Positions 1 to 7,013 of a stretch of 8,500 nucleotides of DNA are shown one piece after another. The notes under the pieces were generated by a model. The model was given only the letters and a program-made list of their open reading frames with translations, had not been told where the DNA came from and searched no databases. Origin of the DNA: an uncultured Bryobacterales bacterium (lineage in GTDB: Bacteria > Acidobacteriota > Terriglobia > Bryobacterales > UBA6623); the NCBI GenBank assembly GCA_946887065.1, contig CAMPKL010000121.1, forward strand, positions 1 to 8,500. Direction: 5' to 3'. A program made the translations under genes and the position numbers. Each line of letters starts with the position of its first letter. The first letter of the stretch is position 1.

Positions 1-1463
1 CCCGTGGGTCGTACGACGAGAAACGCTTCTTTGAAGGCGTCGTCGATGGGGCCTTGCAGGCCGGGGCGTTTCTGACGGCCTGCAAGCTTGCCGACGCTCC
101 AGCGTCCGTTGCTCTTCACGAACGAAGGGTTGGCGCCAGCGCCGGAGATGGCTTGGCCGTCGATTTCGTACGTTCTGTTGGAGGTGGTTAGGCTGAAGGC
201 GCGGACGTTGGTGGTCTTCACAACCACGCCGCTCGGACTGCGTTGGGCGTCGATTTCGGCGCGCTCGTAGTGGCTATCGAGACCTTCGATCCGCACCCAA
301 TGGGCGTCCGGATAAGCGGTCGTATAGGTCACGAAGCGCACTCGATCGGGCACGGTCCGCGGCAGATTCGCATCGATGAAGGCGCTCGATTCAGCCTTGC
401 TTTCAGGGTGCCAGCGGTGCTCGGTCTGGGGTCCGATGAGGAAAAGCGCCTTGAGATCGCCGGTTGTCCAACGGAACTGACCTTCCGTGAAGGCGAAGCC
501 TTCCCGTTGAAGTTGCTCACGGACGTTGACGGACGCTTGCAACTGCGGGTCGATCTCGCCGCCATAGCCGACAGTGGGCACATTTAACGCGTTGAGAGCG
601 TAGCGATAGACGTCGTAGATGGTCAGCGCCGCCGCCTGATAAGCGGGCAGATCAGCTTGCTTCGCGTAAATCAGCGTTTCGTTGAAACCGGCCCCGGCTT
701 CGACGGCGGCCCACTGTGACGGGTTGTGCAGTCCGACGTGCCAGGCGCCGGCCCCGCCCATCGAGAAGCCGCGCAGCGTGATGCGGTCCGGGTCGATGTT
801 GTAGTTACGGCGCACGTCGGCGAGCGCTTCGTAAATGTCGGTCTCGCCGGCCCAGCGGTAGGCATTGTTGGTGCGTCCGAAGACGTCCAACTGGATGTAG
901 TCTTGTGATCCGGGCACGGAGAGAGCGTCGTCGTGCGGAAAGGCAGGGTCGTGAGCAGCGATAAAGCTGATTTCGGTGAGCGTGCCGCCGCGACCGTGCA
1001 GCCAAACATCCAGACGCGTGGGCTCGCCGTTGTACGACTCGGGAATCAGCAAACCGTAAGGCTGCAGACTGCCGTCGACGCGCGAACGGTAAGCGCGGAC
1101 GACGTAGCCCTTGTCGCGCGTCCAGGGCGTTATGCCGCCCTCGAGCGCCGTCAACCGTTGCTTGGCGACTTCAAGCGCTTGATAGGCGTTCTTGGTGTAG
1201 TCCGCGGTATAAAACTCTTCCGGATGGCGCAGGGCCCAGGCGACTGCTTTGCCGTAAACGGCCGCATCGGCGAAGAGTCCCGCATTGGCACGAATTCTGA
1301 CGGCTTCCGCCTGTTGCTCGAATTCCGTTAGGCCTTGGAGGAGCGCTTCGCTATCGCTTGCCGGGATGGCATAAGCCTCCGGCTCTTGCTCCTCGGCAGC
1401 AGGGCCGCAGGACATCAATACGGCGAGGGAGAAGACGGAAATCATTAAGGCTTGCTTGGTCAT
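1..1463 (-). CDS. Lipoprotein alpha/beta hydrolase, prolyl oligopeptidase-like (partial, 3' end outside window)
   Basis: The minus-strand frame stays open from the ATG at 1463 to the window edge (487 codons), so the C-terminus is missing. Residues 1-19 form a lipoprotein signal: Lys3, a hydrophobic stretch, then Leu-Met-Ser-Cys with Cys19 as the likely lipidated residue. This points to an envelope-anchored, periplasm-facing enzyme. A helical region (about 25-120) precedes the hydrolase fold. The oxyanion-side strand carries WLHGRGG, and the nucleophile elbow is GFSMGG with Ser234. Candidate triad partners are Asp305 (GEIDPQ) and His349 or His352 (EHRWH). A beta-rich C-terminal part follows. 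The motif set fits the secreted prolyl-oligopeptidase/esterase-like hydrolases common in acidobacteria. The substrate (peptide or carbohydrate ester) cannot be read from the sequence. The gene is divergent from the TPR gene. The start is chosen by the lipobox distance; Met7 is an in-frame alternative. The ribosome site is weak (GAG 6 nt upstream). Confidence 0.5.
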   Translation of the reverse strand, partial: MTKQALMISVFSLAVLMSCGPAAEEQEPEAYAIPASDSEALLQGLTEFEQQAEAVRIRANAGLFADAAVYGKAVAWALRHPEEFYTADYTKNAYQALEVAKQRLTALEGGITPWTRDKGYVVRAYRSRVDGSLQPYGLLIPESYNGEPTRLDVWLHGRGGTLTEISFIAAHDPAFPHDDALSVPGSQDYIQLDVFGRTNNAYRWAGETDIYEALADVRRNYNIDPDRITLRGFSMGGAGAWHVGLHNPSQWAAVEAGAGFNETLIYAKQADLPAYQAAALTIYDVYRYALNALNVPTVGYGGEIDPQLQASVNVREQLQREGFAFTEGQFRWTTGDLKALFLIGPQTEHRWHPESKAESSAFIDANLPRTVPDRVRFVTYTTAYPDAHWVRIEGLDSHYERAEIDAQRSPSGVVVKTTNVRAFSLTTSNRTYEIDGQAISGAGANPSFVKSNGRWSVGKLAGRQKRPGLQGPIDDAFKEAFLVVRPT

Positions 1464-1554
1464 CGGGTTCTCGACCTCAATCCGCAGCTTGAGAGCGCTA
1501 CTCTATCCCGTTTTGGCCCGCCGCGACAAGCAGTCCCCATGATCTCGACGCCGC

Positions 1555-1560
1555 TATACT
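1555..1560 (+). promoter_or_regulatory. -10 box of the TPR gene, probable leaderless start
   Basis: TATACT matches the sigma70 -10 consensus at 5 of 6 positions and lies 7 nt before the ATG at 1568. Transcription would then begin at or next to the start codon. No Shine-Dalgarno sequence exists in the 7 intervening bases. No convincing -35 box was found about 17 nt upstream. The 104-nt gap 1464-1567 must also hold the promoter of the divergent hydrolase, where I see only a poor TTGTCG-N18-TAGAGT match on the minus strand. Confidence 0.5.
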
Positions 1561-1567
1561 AAATGCC

Positions 1568-2038
1568 ATGCGGCTCGCGATACTCATCGCGTTGTTCTTG
1601 ATCGGAGGCGCGGCGTCCGCTCAACTCAAGGAGCGCCCGGAGGCTGCGCCGGTCACCGACGAAACAGCCGGTCTCGTCGATGAGGACGAGGACCTTCTGC
1701 CTACTACCACCTACGCGTTCAATCCGATCCAAGCGAAGAAGGATCTGAAGATCGGAGATTTTTACGCGAAGAAAGGCAATAATCGCGCGGCTGCCGGACG
1801 CTACCTAGAAGCCACGAGATGGAATCCGCAGTACGCGGAGGCCTTTTGGAAGTTAGCGGAGGCGCGGGACGAACTCGGGCAAAATGCTCACGCGATCGAC
1901 GCCTACCGCTCTTATCTCGCCCTGGAGCCCAACGGCAAGCAGGCCAAGCAAGCGCAAGCGCGCGTTGCAGAGTTGACGGCAGCGCTGAAAAGCCCGCCCT
2001 TGGCCGCCGAAGACGCCGCAAAAACCGAAGGACCCTAG
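1568..2038 (+). CDS. Secreted tetratricopeptide repeat protein
   Basis: This is a 156-residue protein with a Sec signal peptide at residues 1-18 (hydrophobic ILIALFLIGG, then ASA before Gln19), so it is periplasmic or exported. An acidic linker (residues 31-43, rich in D and E) is followed by two 34-residue TPR units at about 58-91 and 92-125, with the usual small and aromatic pattern (GDFYAKKG, AAGRYLEAT, WKLAEARDELG, AIDAYRSYLALEP). The tail is Ala/Lys-rich. TPR pairs are protein-binding scaffolds, and short secreted ones often assist outer-membrane or envelope assembly. The partner is unknown. The arrangement (signal peptide, acidic linker, FNPIQA lead-in, two TPRs) resembles small proteins seen widely in acidobacteria, recalled from the family and not checked by a search. 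It is probably cotranscribed with the YfhO-family gene 40 nt downstream. Confidence 0.5.
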   Translation: MRLAILIALFLIGGAASAQLKERPEAAPVTDETAGLVDEDEDLLPTTTYAFNPIQAKKDLKIGDFYAKKGNNRAAAGRYLEATRWNPQYAEAFWKLAEARDELGQNAHAIDAYRSYLALEPNGKQAKQAQARVAELTAALKSPPLAAEDAAKTEGP

Positions 2039-2078
2039 GGCGCCGCGCATCGTTCTTGCCGATCGTCAAGAATAGGAC

Positions 2079-4295
2079 ATGCGTTCTCGCCTTTCGGGCG
2101 CCCGCTGGATCGGGCTGCTCCTGCTGCTGACAGCGCTCTTCTACTGGAAGCTGGCTTTCAGCAACCGGTTTACTTTCCTAGATTCGCCCGACCTAGCCGG
2201 CCAGGTGCTGCCTTGGTACGAGGTGCAGGCGAAGGCGTGGAATGACGGCATCTTTCCGCTGTGGGATCCGTATGTGTGGGCGGGACAGCCCTTGCTGGGG
2301 CAGATGCAGCCCGGCGGCGCCTTCCCGCTGAACTGGCCCTTGTTCGCCGCGCCGTTGAGCGCGGATGGGCACATCCGCTATCGATTCCTTCACTTACAGA
2401 GAGTGCTGATGCATTTGCTGGCGGCGTTGTTCGCGTTCGCTCTGGCGAGAGAGTTGGAGTTCAGCAACATGGCGGCCGTTTTCGCGGGGCTGGCGTTTAC
2501 CTGCGGCGGTTGGGTTGGGTCGGTTGTTTGGCCGCAGATGCTGAACGGCGCCGTATGGCTACCGCTGACGCTGATGTTGTTCCATCGCGCCGCACGGCAA
2601 GCGGATCGTTTGCGTGGGCTGGCGTATGCCGTGCTGTGCGGCGGATCGGTCGGAATGTCATTATTGAGTGGTCACCACCAGGCGCCGTTTTTCTCACTGT
2701 TGGCCTTGGGCGGCATTTTCCTCTACATGCTGATTGAGCGCGCCCGGCAGGATCGCGGCGCGGCGATTTCCTTGGCTGTGATTCTCGGCGTCACGGGCCT
2801 GGTCTCGTTTCTGGTCGCGGGTCTGCAGTTGCTGCCTGCTTTCGAGTACGGCGATGCGGCGTTGCGTTGGGTAAGCGCGGAAGCCCCGGTCGACCGCGGA
2901 GATCGCGTCCCTTACTACGTCCATCACGCGCTGCGGATGGAACTGGTGACGCTGATGGGCTTAGTTACGCCGCGGCTGCATATGCACGTCAACACGTTTG
3001 TCGGCTGGACGGCGTTGGCATTGGCCCTTTTCGCGGTGGCTTCGTGCTGGACGCAACGCTGGGTCAAGGCCTACGCGCTGCTAGCCATCTTGTCGCTCAG
3101 CTACGCGTCGGGAACTTACTCGCTGCTGCACGGGTGGGCTTACGAGTTCATCCCCGAGGCGCACACGGCACGGACGTCGGCCTATGCCGTTTTCGTGACG
3201 CAACTGGCGATCTTCGTCCTTGCAGCGAAAGGGCTGGATTACCTGACGCGCCAGAACACCGACGAACTCACGGCATCGCCTTGGATTCGGCGTGGACAGA
3301 TCATGCTCGTGAGCTATGCCGCGATGACTTACACGACCTTGTTCGTGCGGGCGATGTGGGGACACATGGATCCGGACCCGGCCGACAATGTCGCGCTGTC
3401 AGCCGTCGTTGCGCTTGTGCTGGCGGCGTGTCTGCAGGCCTATAAGCGAGGCGACATGAGCCCGAAGGTGTTTGCCGGCGCCGCGGTGGCGCTGCTCATG
3501 GCCGAGACGTACGGAACGCAGTTCTATGACATCAGCGACATCGAGGACCCGACCCGCCGAGCGCATATGAACCGGTTGGAGGAAGAGTTTCGCGAGCCGA
3601 TGAATTTTTTGGTTTCGAAAGCGGCGCATGGCGACCGGTTCCGGGTTGCCATGGCGCCGGACATGAACAGTGCGAATGTCGGGGCGCGTTGGGGCATCGA
3701 GCAGACAGGCGGTTTCTTGGCGTCGGTGAATCGCGACCTTTTCGAGATGTACGTGCAGATGGATTCGACGGAATTCTACAAGCTAACGAATACCAAATAC
3801 TTCATCGGACGGGAGCCGCGTGACGGAACCCAAGTTGAGCGCTTCTCGGCGTACAACGGAATCAAGGTGTTTGAGAATCGCGACACGTTGCCGCGTGCGT
3901 GGCTAACCTACAGCAACGAGTTCGTCAGTAATGCCGAATTCGAGACGTCGGGATTGGAGCGTGTCCGAAGTTGCGGGACGGTAGGGCAGGTGCGGCAAAC
4001 CGCGTGGACCATTCAGTCGACGACGCTTGAGGTCGAGACCGCCTGCCCCGGCTACGTTGTTTTGGCGGACACGTACTTTGAAGGTTGGCAGGCGACCGTC
4101 GACGGAACACAGGTTCCCGTGTTGCGCTATCGCGGCGGCTTGAGAGCGGTCTATGCGCCAGCGGGGCGGCCGACGATAGAGTTCCGCTATCGACCCCGGT
4201 CCGTGGCGACGGGCGCCTGGATGACGGGGTTCGGGTTCCTGTTGTGTTGCGGCGCGGGCCTATGGTTGAGGTTTCGTACGCCGCGACTTGCCTAG
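2079..4295 (+). CDS. YfhO-family polytopic membrane protein (GT-C-like)
   Basis: This 738-residue protein has an N-terminal membrane helix (about 12-28), then a loop with FLDSPD (Asp35, Asp38) and the motif PLWDPYVWAGQPLLGQ, a typical opening for YfhO/GT-C proteins, whose catalytic acid sits in the first outside loop. Many hydrophobic segments follow to about residue 480. A soluble region is next, including the family-typical DTYFEGW...VDG (664-675) and a beta domain ending in EFRYRP. A last helix lies at about 714-732, with a basic tail. In Bacillus, YfhO takes part in adding sugar to lipoteichoic acid, probably by using a lipid-linked sugar. In an acidobacterium the acceptor is unknown, so the inferred role is envelope glycan modification. 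There is no clear ribosome site (AGGA lies only 1 nt from the ATG), so translation may depend on the TPR gene 40 nt upstream. The stop codon overlaps that of the convergent gene. Confidence 0.5.
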   Translation: MRSRLSGARWIGLLLLLTALFYWKLAFSNRFTFLDSPDLAGQVLPWYEVQAKAWNDGIFPLWDPYVWAGQPLLGQMQPGGAFPLNWPLFAAPLSADGHIRYRFLHLQRVLMHLLAALFAFALARELEFSNMAAVFAGLAFTCGGWVGSVVWPQMLNGAVWLPLTLMLFHRAARQADRLRGLAYAVLCGGSVGMSLLSGHHQAPFFSLLALGGIFLYMLIERARQDRGAAISLAVILGVTGLVSFLVAGLQLLPAFEYGDAALRWVSAEAPVDRGDRVPYYVHHALRMELVTLMGLVTPRLHMHVNTFVGWTALALALFAVASCWTQRWVKAYALLAILSLSYASGTYSLLHGWAYEFIPEAHTARTSAYAVFVTQLAIFVLAAKGLDYLTRQNTDELTASPWIRRGQIMLVSYAAMTYTTLFVRAMWGHMDPDPADNVALSAVVALVLAACLQAYKRGDMSPKVFAGAAVALLMAETYGTQFYDISDIEDPTRRAHMNRLEEEFREPMNFLVSKAAHGDRFRVAMAPDMNSANVGARWGIEQTGGFLASVNRDLFEMYVQMDSTEFYKLTNTKYFIGREPRDGTQVERFSAYNGIKVFENRDTLPRAWLTYSNEFVSNAEFETSGLERVRSCGTVGQVRQTAWTIQSTTLEVETACPGYVVLADTYFEGWQATVDGTQVPVLRYRGGLRAVYAPAGRPTIEFRYRPRSVATGAWMTGFGFLLCCGAGLWLRFRTPRLA
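4292..4295. other. CTAG shared by two convergent stop codons
   Basis: The plus-strand TAG (4293-4295) and the minus-strand TAG (read from 4294-4292) overlap in the palindrome CTAG. The two coding regions therefore overlap by 4 nt, with no space for an intergenic terminator. Each transcript probably extends antisense into the other gene. Confidence 0.5.
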
Positions 4296-5527
4296 TGAAC
4301 GACCTTCAGGGCGAGTTCGGCCGAAGCTGCGCTGCGAACCGGCAGGGGGAGCTGTCGCCTGCGACGCTTGATCTCTGCTAAGCGCTCGGGGATGCCAAAC
4401 GTGTAGTCGTCCAGGCCGCTGATAAACTGCTCAACATCTTCCAGCATCATGTCAGAGAATCTACGGTGCTCGAATCGTAAGAGACCGTCCAACAACAAGA
4501 TGAACTCGCTGAAGCCGCAGCCGTCGTCGCCCTGCAAATAGGCTCGGGCCGTCGCGAGCGCCTCGCGCAAATCGCCGGTCCGGAAGAGCACAAGCAGCGA
4601 GAGATAGCCGACCGGCGCGCACTCTCCGTAGCGGCCCAAACGGCGGCGGAGAGCGGCCACGAAGCGTAGCTGGTCGCTTTGGTTGAGCGTATCGTAGAGC
4701 TTCACCAGCGAGTCTGCGTTGTCGGACTCGATGTAGGCATCGGAATTAGGTTCCACGACGAGCGGTCCCTGGCTAGCGTGGGCTTCCCGCCAAACGGAAC
4801 CGACGCCGCAGAGGACCTTCGGTCCGTAGTGGGTTTGGACACTGCCGAGTCCGCCTACGCGCCGCCCGCATAACTCGTAGCGGCGAAGCTCTTCTTTAAG
4901 AACGGCGGCGACCTGAAGCTCGATGGGCAGGTTCCGGTCAATGAGAGTTGCGGAGTTAGCCGGCACCCACTCGGCATCGATGGGCAACGCCGCCGCGCCG
5001 GGAACCGAACTGGTAAATGCCAACCGCTTGGTTCGGTGTTTGTTGCCGAATTGGTCGAGGAATACGACCGAGGCCTTCAACGGCTTACCCGGCTTTTTGG
5101 TCGGCGGATCAATCCAGAAATCGACTGACACCTCGACAGTCGAGTGCGGAGCGATCTCGTGGACGCCCCAAGTTTTGCCTTCGGATTGTTCGCAGAGCAC
5201 AATCAGCCCCTCCGCGCAGGGCTGCTCGACGTACGCTCGAACGATCTGCACCGAGCTATCGGTAATATTTGTGGCCCGCCACTCGGCGGTTGCATGCATG
5301 GCGGGCCGGCCCTCGATAGCGGCTGGCTTCCAGTTCGCCTTGTCGGGCAGGGGAACGAGCCGCAGAGTCTCTATCGGCACGCGCGGAAAGTACTTGGACT
5401 GCCTTTTGCGGCGCAGGATGCGTAGTGCAATCAGCGTGGCCGCGGCGCAACAAGCTCCTGCCGCCGCAAGCGAGCTGGGCGGCAGCGACGCGAGAAACGC
5501 GGGCCAATACTGTTGCAGATCCGGCAT
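4292..5527 (-). CDS. Membrane-anchored protein of unknown function
   Basis: I do not recognise a family for this 411-residue protein. One hydrophobic segment (about 19-38, Ala-rich with Cys26 and Cys27) is followed at once by a basic cluster (RRKRQSK, 39-45). The positive-inside rule then suggests an N-out signal anchor with the body in the cytoplasm. Residues 50-175 look beta-rich, with alternating hydrophobic residues and EWRATNITD and VEVSVDFWIDPP, possibly an Ig-like sandwich. Residues 185-250 are mixed, with Cys220 and Cys240. Residues 280-390 are helical and may form TPR-like hairpins (LRFVAALRRRLG, GDLREALATARAYL, ILLLDGLLRFEHRRF). The protein ends in a Lys-Val-Val-His tail. Upstream on the same strand, 102 nt away, is the patatin gene, so the two may share a transcript. 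The start at 5527 is the first ATG giving the full anchor; the ribosome site is poor and overlaps a hairpin at 5534-5554. The reading frame is supported by length and by the sensible membrane anchor. Function is unassigned. Confidence 0.5.
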   Translation of the reverse strand: MPDLQQYWPAFLASLPPSSLAAAGACCAAATLIALRILRRKRQSKYFPRVPIETLRLVPLPDKANWKPAAIEGRPAMHATAEWRATNITDSSVQIVRAYVEQPCAEGLIVLCEQSEGKTWGVHEIAPHSTVEVSVDFWIDPPTKKPGKPLKASVVFLDQFGNKHRTKRLAFTSSVPGAAALPIDAEWVPANSATLIDRNLPIELQVAAVLKEELRRYELCGRRVGGLGSVQTHYGPKVLCGVGSVWREAHASQGPLVVEPNSDAYIESDNADSLVKLYDTLNQSDQLRFVAALRRRLGRYGECAPVGYLSLLVLFRTGDLREALATARAYLQGDDGCGFSEFILLLDGLLRFEHRRFSDMMLEDVEQFISGLDDYTFGIPERLAEIKRRRRQLPLPVRSAASAELALKVVH

Positions 5528-5533
5528 TGCGGA

Positions 5534-5554
5534 CGGTCCCGAGGGATAGGACCG
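5534..5554 (-). promoter_or_regulatory. Hairpin just upstream of the unknown membrane gene
   Basis: CGGTCC (5534-5539) and GGACCG (5549-5554) form a perfect 6-bp stem with a 9-nt loop, 6-27 nt before the minus-strand ATG at 5527. It could lie in the 5' untranslated region and affect ribosome access, or be an operator-like inverted repeat. The rest of the 102-nt gap (5528-5629) shows only a short GCAAG/CTTGC stem around an A-run (5612-5629) behind the patatin stop. I saw no clear terminator or promoter there. Confidence 0.5.
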
Positions 5555-5629
5555 CGCCTAGGCAGGATACGCGTACCAAGGTTTGTCTTGATCTACGGCC
5601 TATGACCTGCCGCAAGCTAAAAAACTTGC

Positions 5630-6430
5630 CTAGTGCTTGTGGCCTACGACTGCCGTGGGCAAACTCGCAGAAAGCGTCCGCAGACCGTCTTCGTAGCCCA
5701 TGCGAAGCAGTTGTTCGACATGCTCGGGGTTCCAGCGGAAAGCTTGCGGAACAGAGCCAAGAGGACCATTGTGGGCGATGACGGTCAAGGATACGCCGGC
5801 GAGTTCAGCAGCGCTTGGCTCCGAGTGTTCGCCGTGCAGGAAGTCGCGTATCGATAGGACCTTCTTTCTCGCGAATCGAGCCAGGGGAATCGGATAGTGC
5901 TTCAGAAGGTCAACGGCGACGATTTCCGTCGCGCCCAGGGTTAGCGCCTCGCGAAGAGGCAAATGACGGGTGGCGCCGCAGTCGATGAGCCACTTCCCCT
6001 CGGCGCGGACGGGAGCAAGAATACCTGGCAGGGCGCAGGCGGCCTCCAGATAGCGCCGCGGATCGGTCAAGCAATCTTCCAGGCGGAAGCGCAACGAGGG
6101 CGCCTCCATCAACACGGCGCGCATTTCGCATCGCGGCCGACGGCTCCCGAACCGTTCGACGACCACATCGAGCCAGTCACGGAAAAGTCGAAGGTGTCTC
6201 CAAGGCGAAAAAGCCGAATGGGCTATGCCGCCGACCTCGCTTGGAAGGTCTCGCCAGATGTAGGTCATTTCTTCGTCGCTCGCGCCGCGGGAAATAGCGA
6301 AGGCGTTGACGCAGCCGATCGAGACGCCAATGATCACGTCCGGCTCCCAGGCACGCGCCTCAAGAGCCTTCCATACGCCGGCCTGATAAGCGCCGAACGA
6401 TCCCCCGCCTGATAGAACCAACGCTCGCAT
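5630..6430 (-). CDS. Patatin-like phospholipase / lipid acyl hydrolase
   Basis: This 266-residue protein carries the patatin core in order. The oxyanion loop GGGSFGAYQAG (8-18) is followed by the nucleophile elbow GVSIG with Ser37, then ACALPGILAPV (131-141), a family-typical block, and the dyad aspartate Asp150. Patatins hydrolyse acyl esters of membrane lipids with a Ser-Asp dyad. This one has no signal peptide or membrane helix, so it is probably cytoplasmic, possibly membrane-associated; the small size fits the RssA/YlbK-like bacterial class. The usual Asp-Gly-Gly/Ala motif reads Asp-Cys-Gly-Ala here (150-153), so a Gly is replaced by Cys while the catalytic Asp is kept. The start at 6430 places the oxyanion loop at the normal distance from the N-terminus (MRALVLSGGG). 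A purine-rich GGAAGGG lies 9 nt upstream. The gene is divergent from the NIPSNAP gene across 93 nt. The lipid substrate is unknown. Confidence 0.5.
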   Translation of the reverse strand: MRALVLSGGGSFGAYQAGVWKALEARAWEPDVIIGVSIGCVNAFAISRGASDEEMTYIWRDLPSEVGGIAHSAFSPWRHLRLFRDWLDVVVERFGSRRPRCEMRAVLMEAPSLRFRLEDCLTDPRRYLEAACALPGILAPVRAEGKWLIDCGATRHLPLREALTLGATEIVAVDLLKHYPIPLARFARKKVLSIRDFLHGEHSEPSAAELAGVSLTVIAHNGPLGSVPQAFRWNPEHVEQLLRMGYEDGLRTLSASLPTAVVGHKH

Positions 6431-6468
6431 GCGTCTCTACCCTTCCATTCTCGCCAATGTCCGCACGA

Positions 6469-6474
6469 TGTATA
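6469..6474 (-). promoter_or_regulatory. Possible -10 box for the patatin gene
   Basis: Read on the minus strand this is TATACA, 38 nt before the patatin ATG, which would leave a leader of about 30 nt containing the GGAAGGG ribosome site. No good -35 box sits about 17 nt upstream, so the call rests on the -10 match alone. Confidence 0.5.
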
Positions 6475-6483
6475 CGAAGGCGA

Positions 6484-6514
6484 TTGACGGCTAGGTCCCT
6501 GGCGGCGCTACAAT
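6484..6514 (+). promoter_or_regulatory. Sigma70-like promoter of the NIPSNAP gene
   Basis: TTGACG (6484-6489, 5 of 6 to consensus) and TACAAT (6509-6514, 5 of 6) are separated by 19 nt, slightly long. The -10 box ends 9 nt before the ATG at 6524, so the transcript leader would be only about 2-4 nt. No Shine-Dalgarno sequence is present, in keeping with a near-leaderless mRNA. Confidence 0.5.
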
Positions 6515-6523
6515 CTCGGCACT

Positions 6524-6955
6524 ATGCTGCGTACGATTCTTGAAACCCTACAAGGCCCGCTGGCGGCCACGCTGTTCGCCGCTTCGGCGCTCCTAGTCAC
6601 TATGCCCGCGGAGGCTGCCGATAGTCGCGTCTTTGAGATGCGCACCTACCATTGCGCCCCTGGGCGTTTGGACGCTCTACATAAACGTTTTCGCGAGCAC
6701 ACCAATTACCTTTTCGCTAAGCAGGGGATCAGCTTGATCGCCTATTGGACCCCGCTCGAAGGGCCCGAGTCGAAGAACACCCTCGTCTACGTGTTGGCGT
6801 ATCCCAGCATGGCCGCCCGCGAGGCTTCTTGGAAGGCTTTCCGCGAAGATCCGGCATGGATTGCCGCCAAGGCAGCGTCTGAAGAAGATGGTCCGATCGT
6901 GGAGAAGGTGGACTCCCTCTTCCTGTCGCCGACCGATTATTCGCCCATTCGCTAG
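6524..6955 (+). CDS. Secreted NIPSNAP family protein
   Basis: This is a 143-residue protein. Residues 1-31 look like a long Sec signal peptide: Arg3, a hydrophobic stretch ATLFAASALLVTM, then AEA as the cleavage site. The mature part (about 34-138) is one NIPSNAP domain, a ferredoxin-like alpha/beta fold of the dimeric alpha-beta barrel class. It starts with VFEMRTYHCAPGRLDAL and contains the typical tryptophan-rich strand (LIAYWTPLEG), the strand NTLVYVLAYPS, and a helix ending in FREDPAWIAAKA. Its biochemical role is poorly defined: relatives include eukaryotic mitochondrial NIPSNAPs and bacterial stress- or catabolism-linked proteins. The full domain length with no gap suggests an intact gene. 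A TrmB-type regulator follows 58 nt downstream on the same strand and may be cotranscribed. The periplasmic location is inferred from the signal peptide. Confidence 0.5.
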   Translation: MLRTILETLQGPLAATLFAASALLVTMPAEAADSRVFEMRTYHCAPGRLDALHKRFREHTNYLFAKQGISLIAYWTPLEGPESKNTLVYVLAYPSMAAREASWKAFREDPAWIAAKAASEEDGPIVEKVDSLFLSPTDYSPIR

Positions 6956-7003
6956 GAGGCGTCGTCGCCGCAGGTTCCCCCCAAGGTGAACTCGTGATAG
7001 GTT

Positions 7004-7007
7004 GGAG
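7004..7007 (+). promoter_or_regulatory. Shine-Dalgarno deciding the TrmB start
   Basis: GGAG lies 6 nt before the ATG at 7014. An in-frame TTG at 7002 would lengthen the protein by four residues, but its nearest purine-rich site (AAGGTG, 6983-6988) is 13 nt away. The ATG at 7014 is therefore preferred. Confidence 0.5.
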
Positions 7008-7013
7008 TTGCCC

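Noticed and set aside
2867..3445. 192-residue plus-strand open frame inside the YfhO-family gene
   Set aside because: It is an Arg/Gly-rich shadow of a well-recognised membrane protein.
4923..5549. 208-residue plus-strand open frame opposite the unknown membrane gene
   Set aside because: The minus-strand frame is twice as long and has a sensible membrane anchor and composition; the plus frame shows no domain pattern. Since the minus gene is itself unassigned, this is the least certain of the rejected frames.
7002..7013. TTG start four codons upstream for the TrmB-type regulator
   Set aside because: GGAG is ideally spaced for the ATG at 7014, while the TTG has no well-placed ribosome site and overlaps that GGAG.
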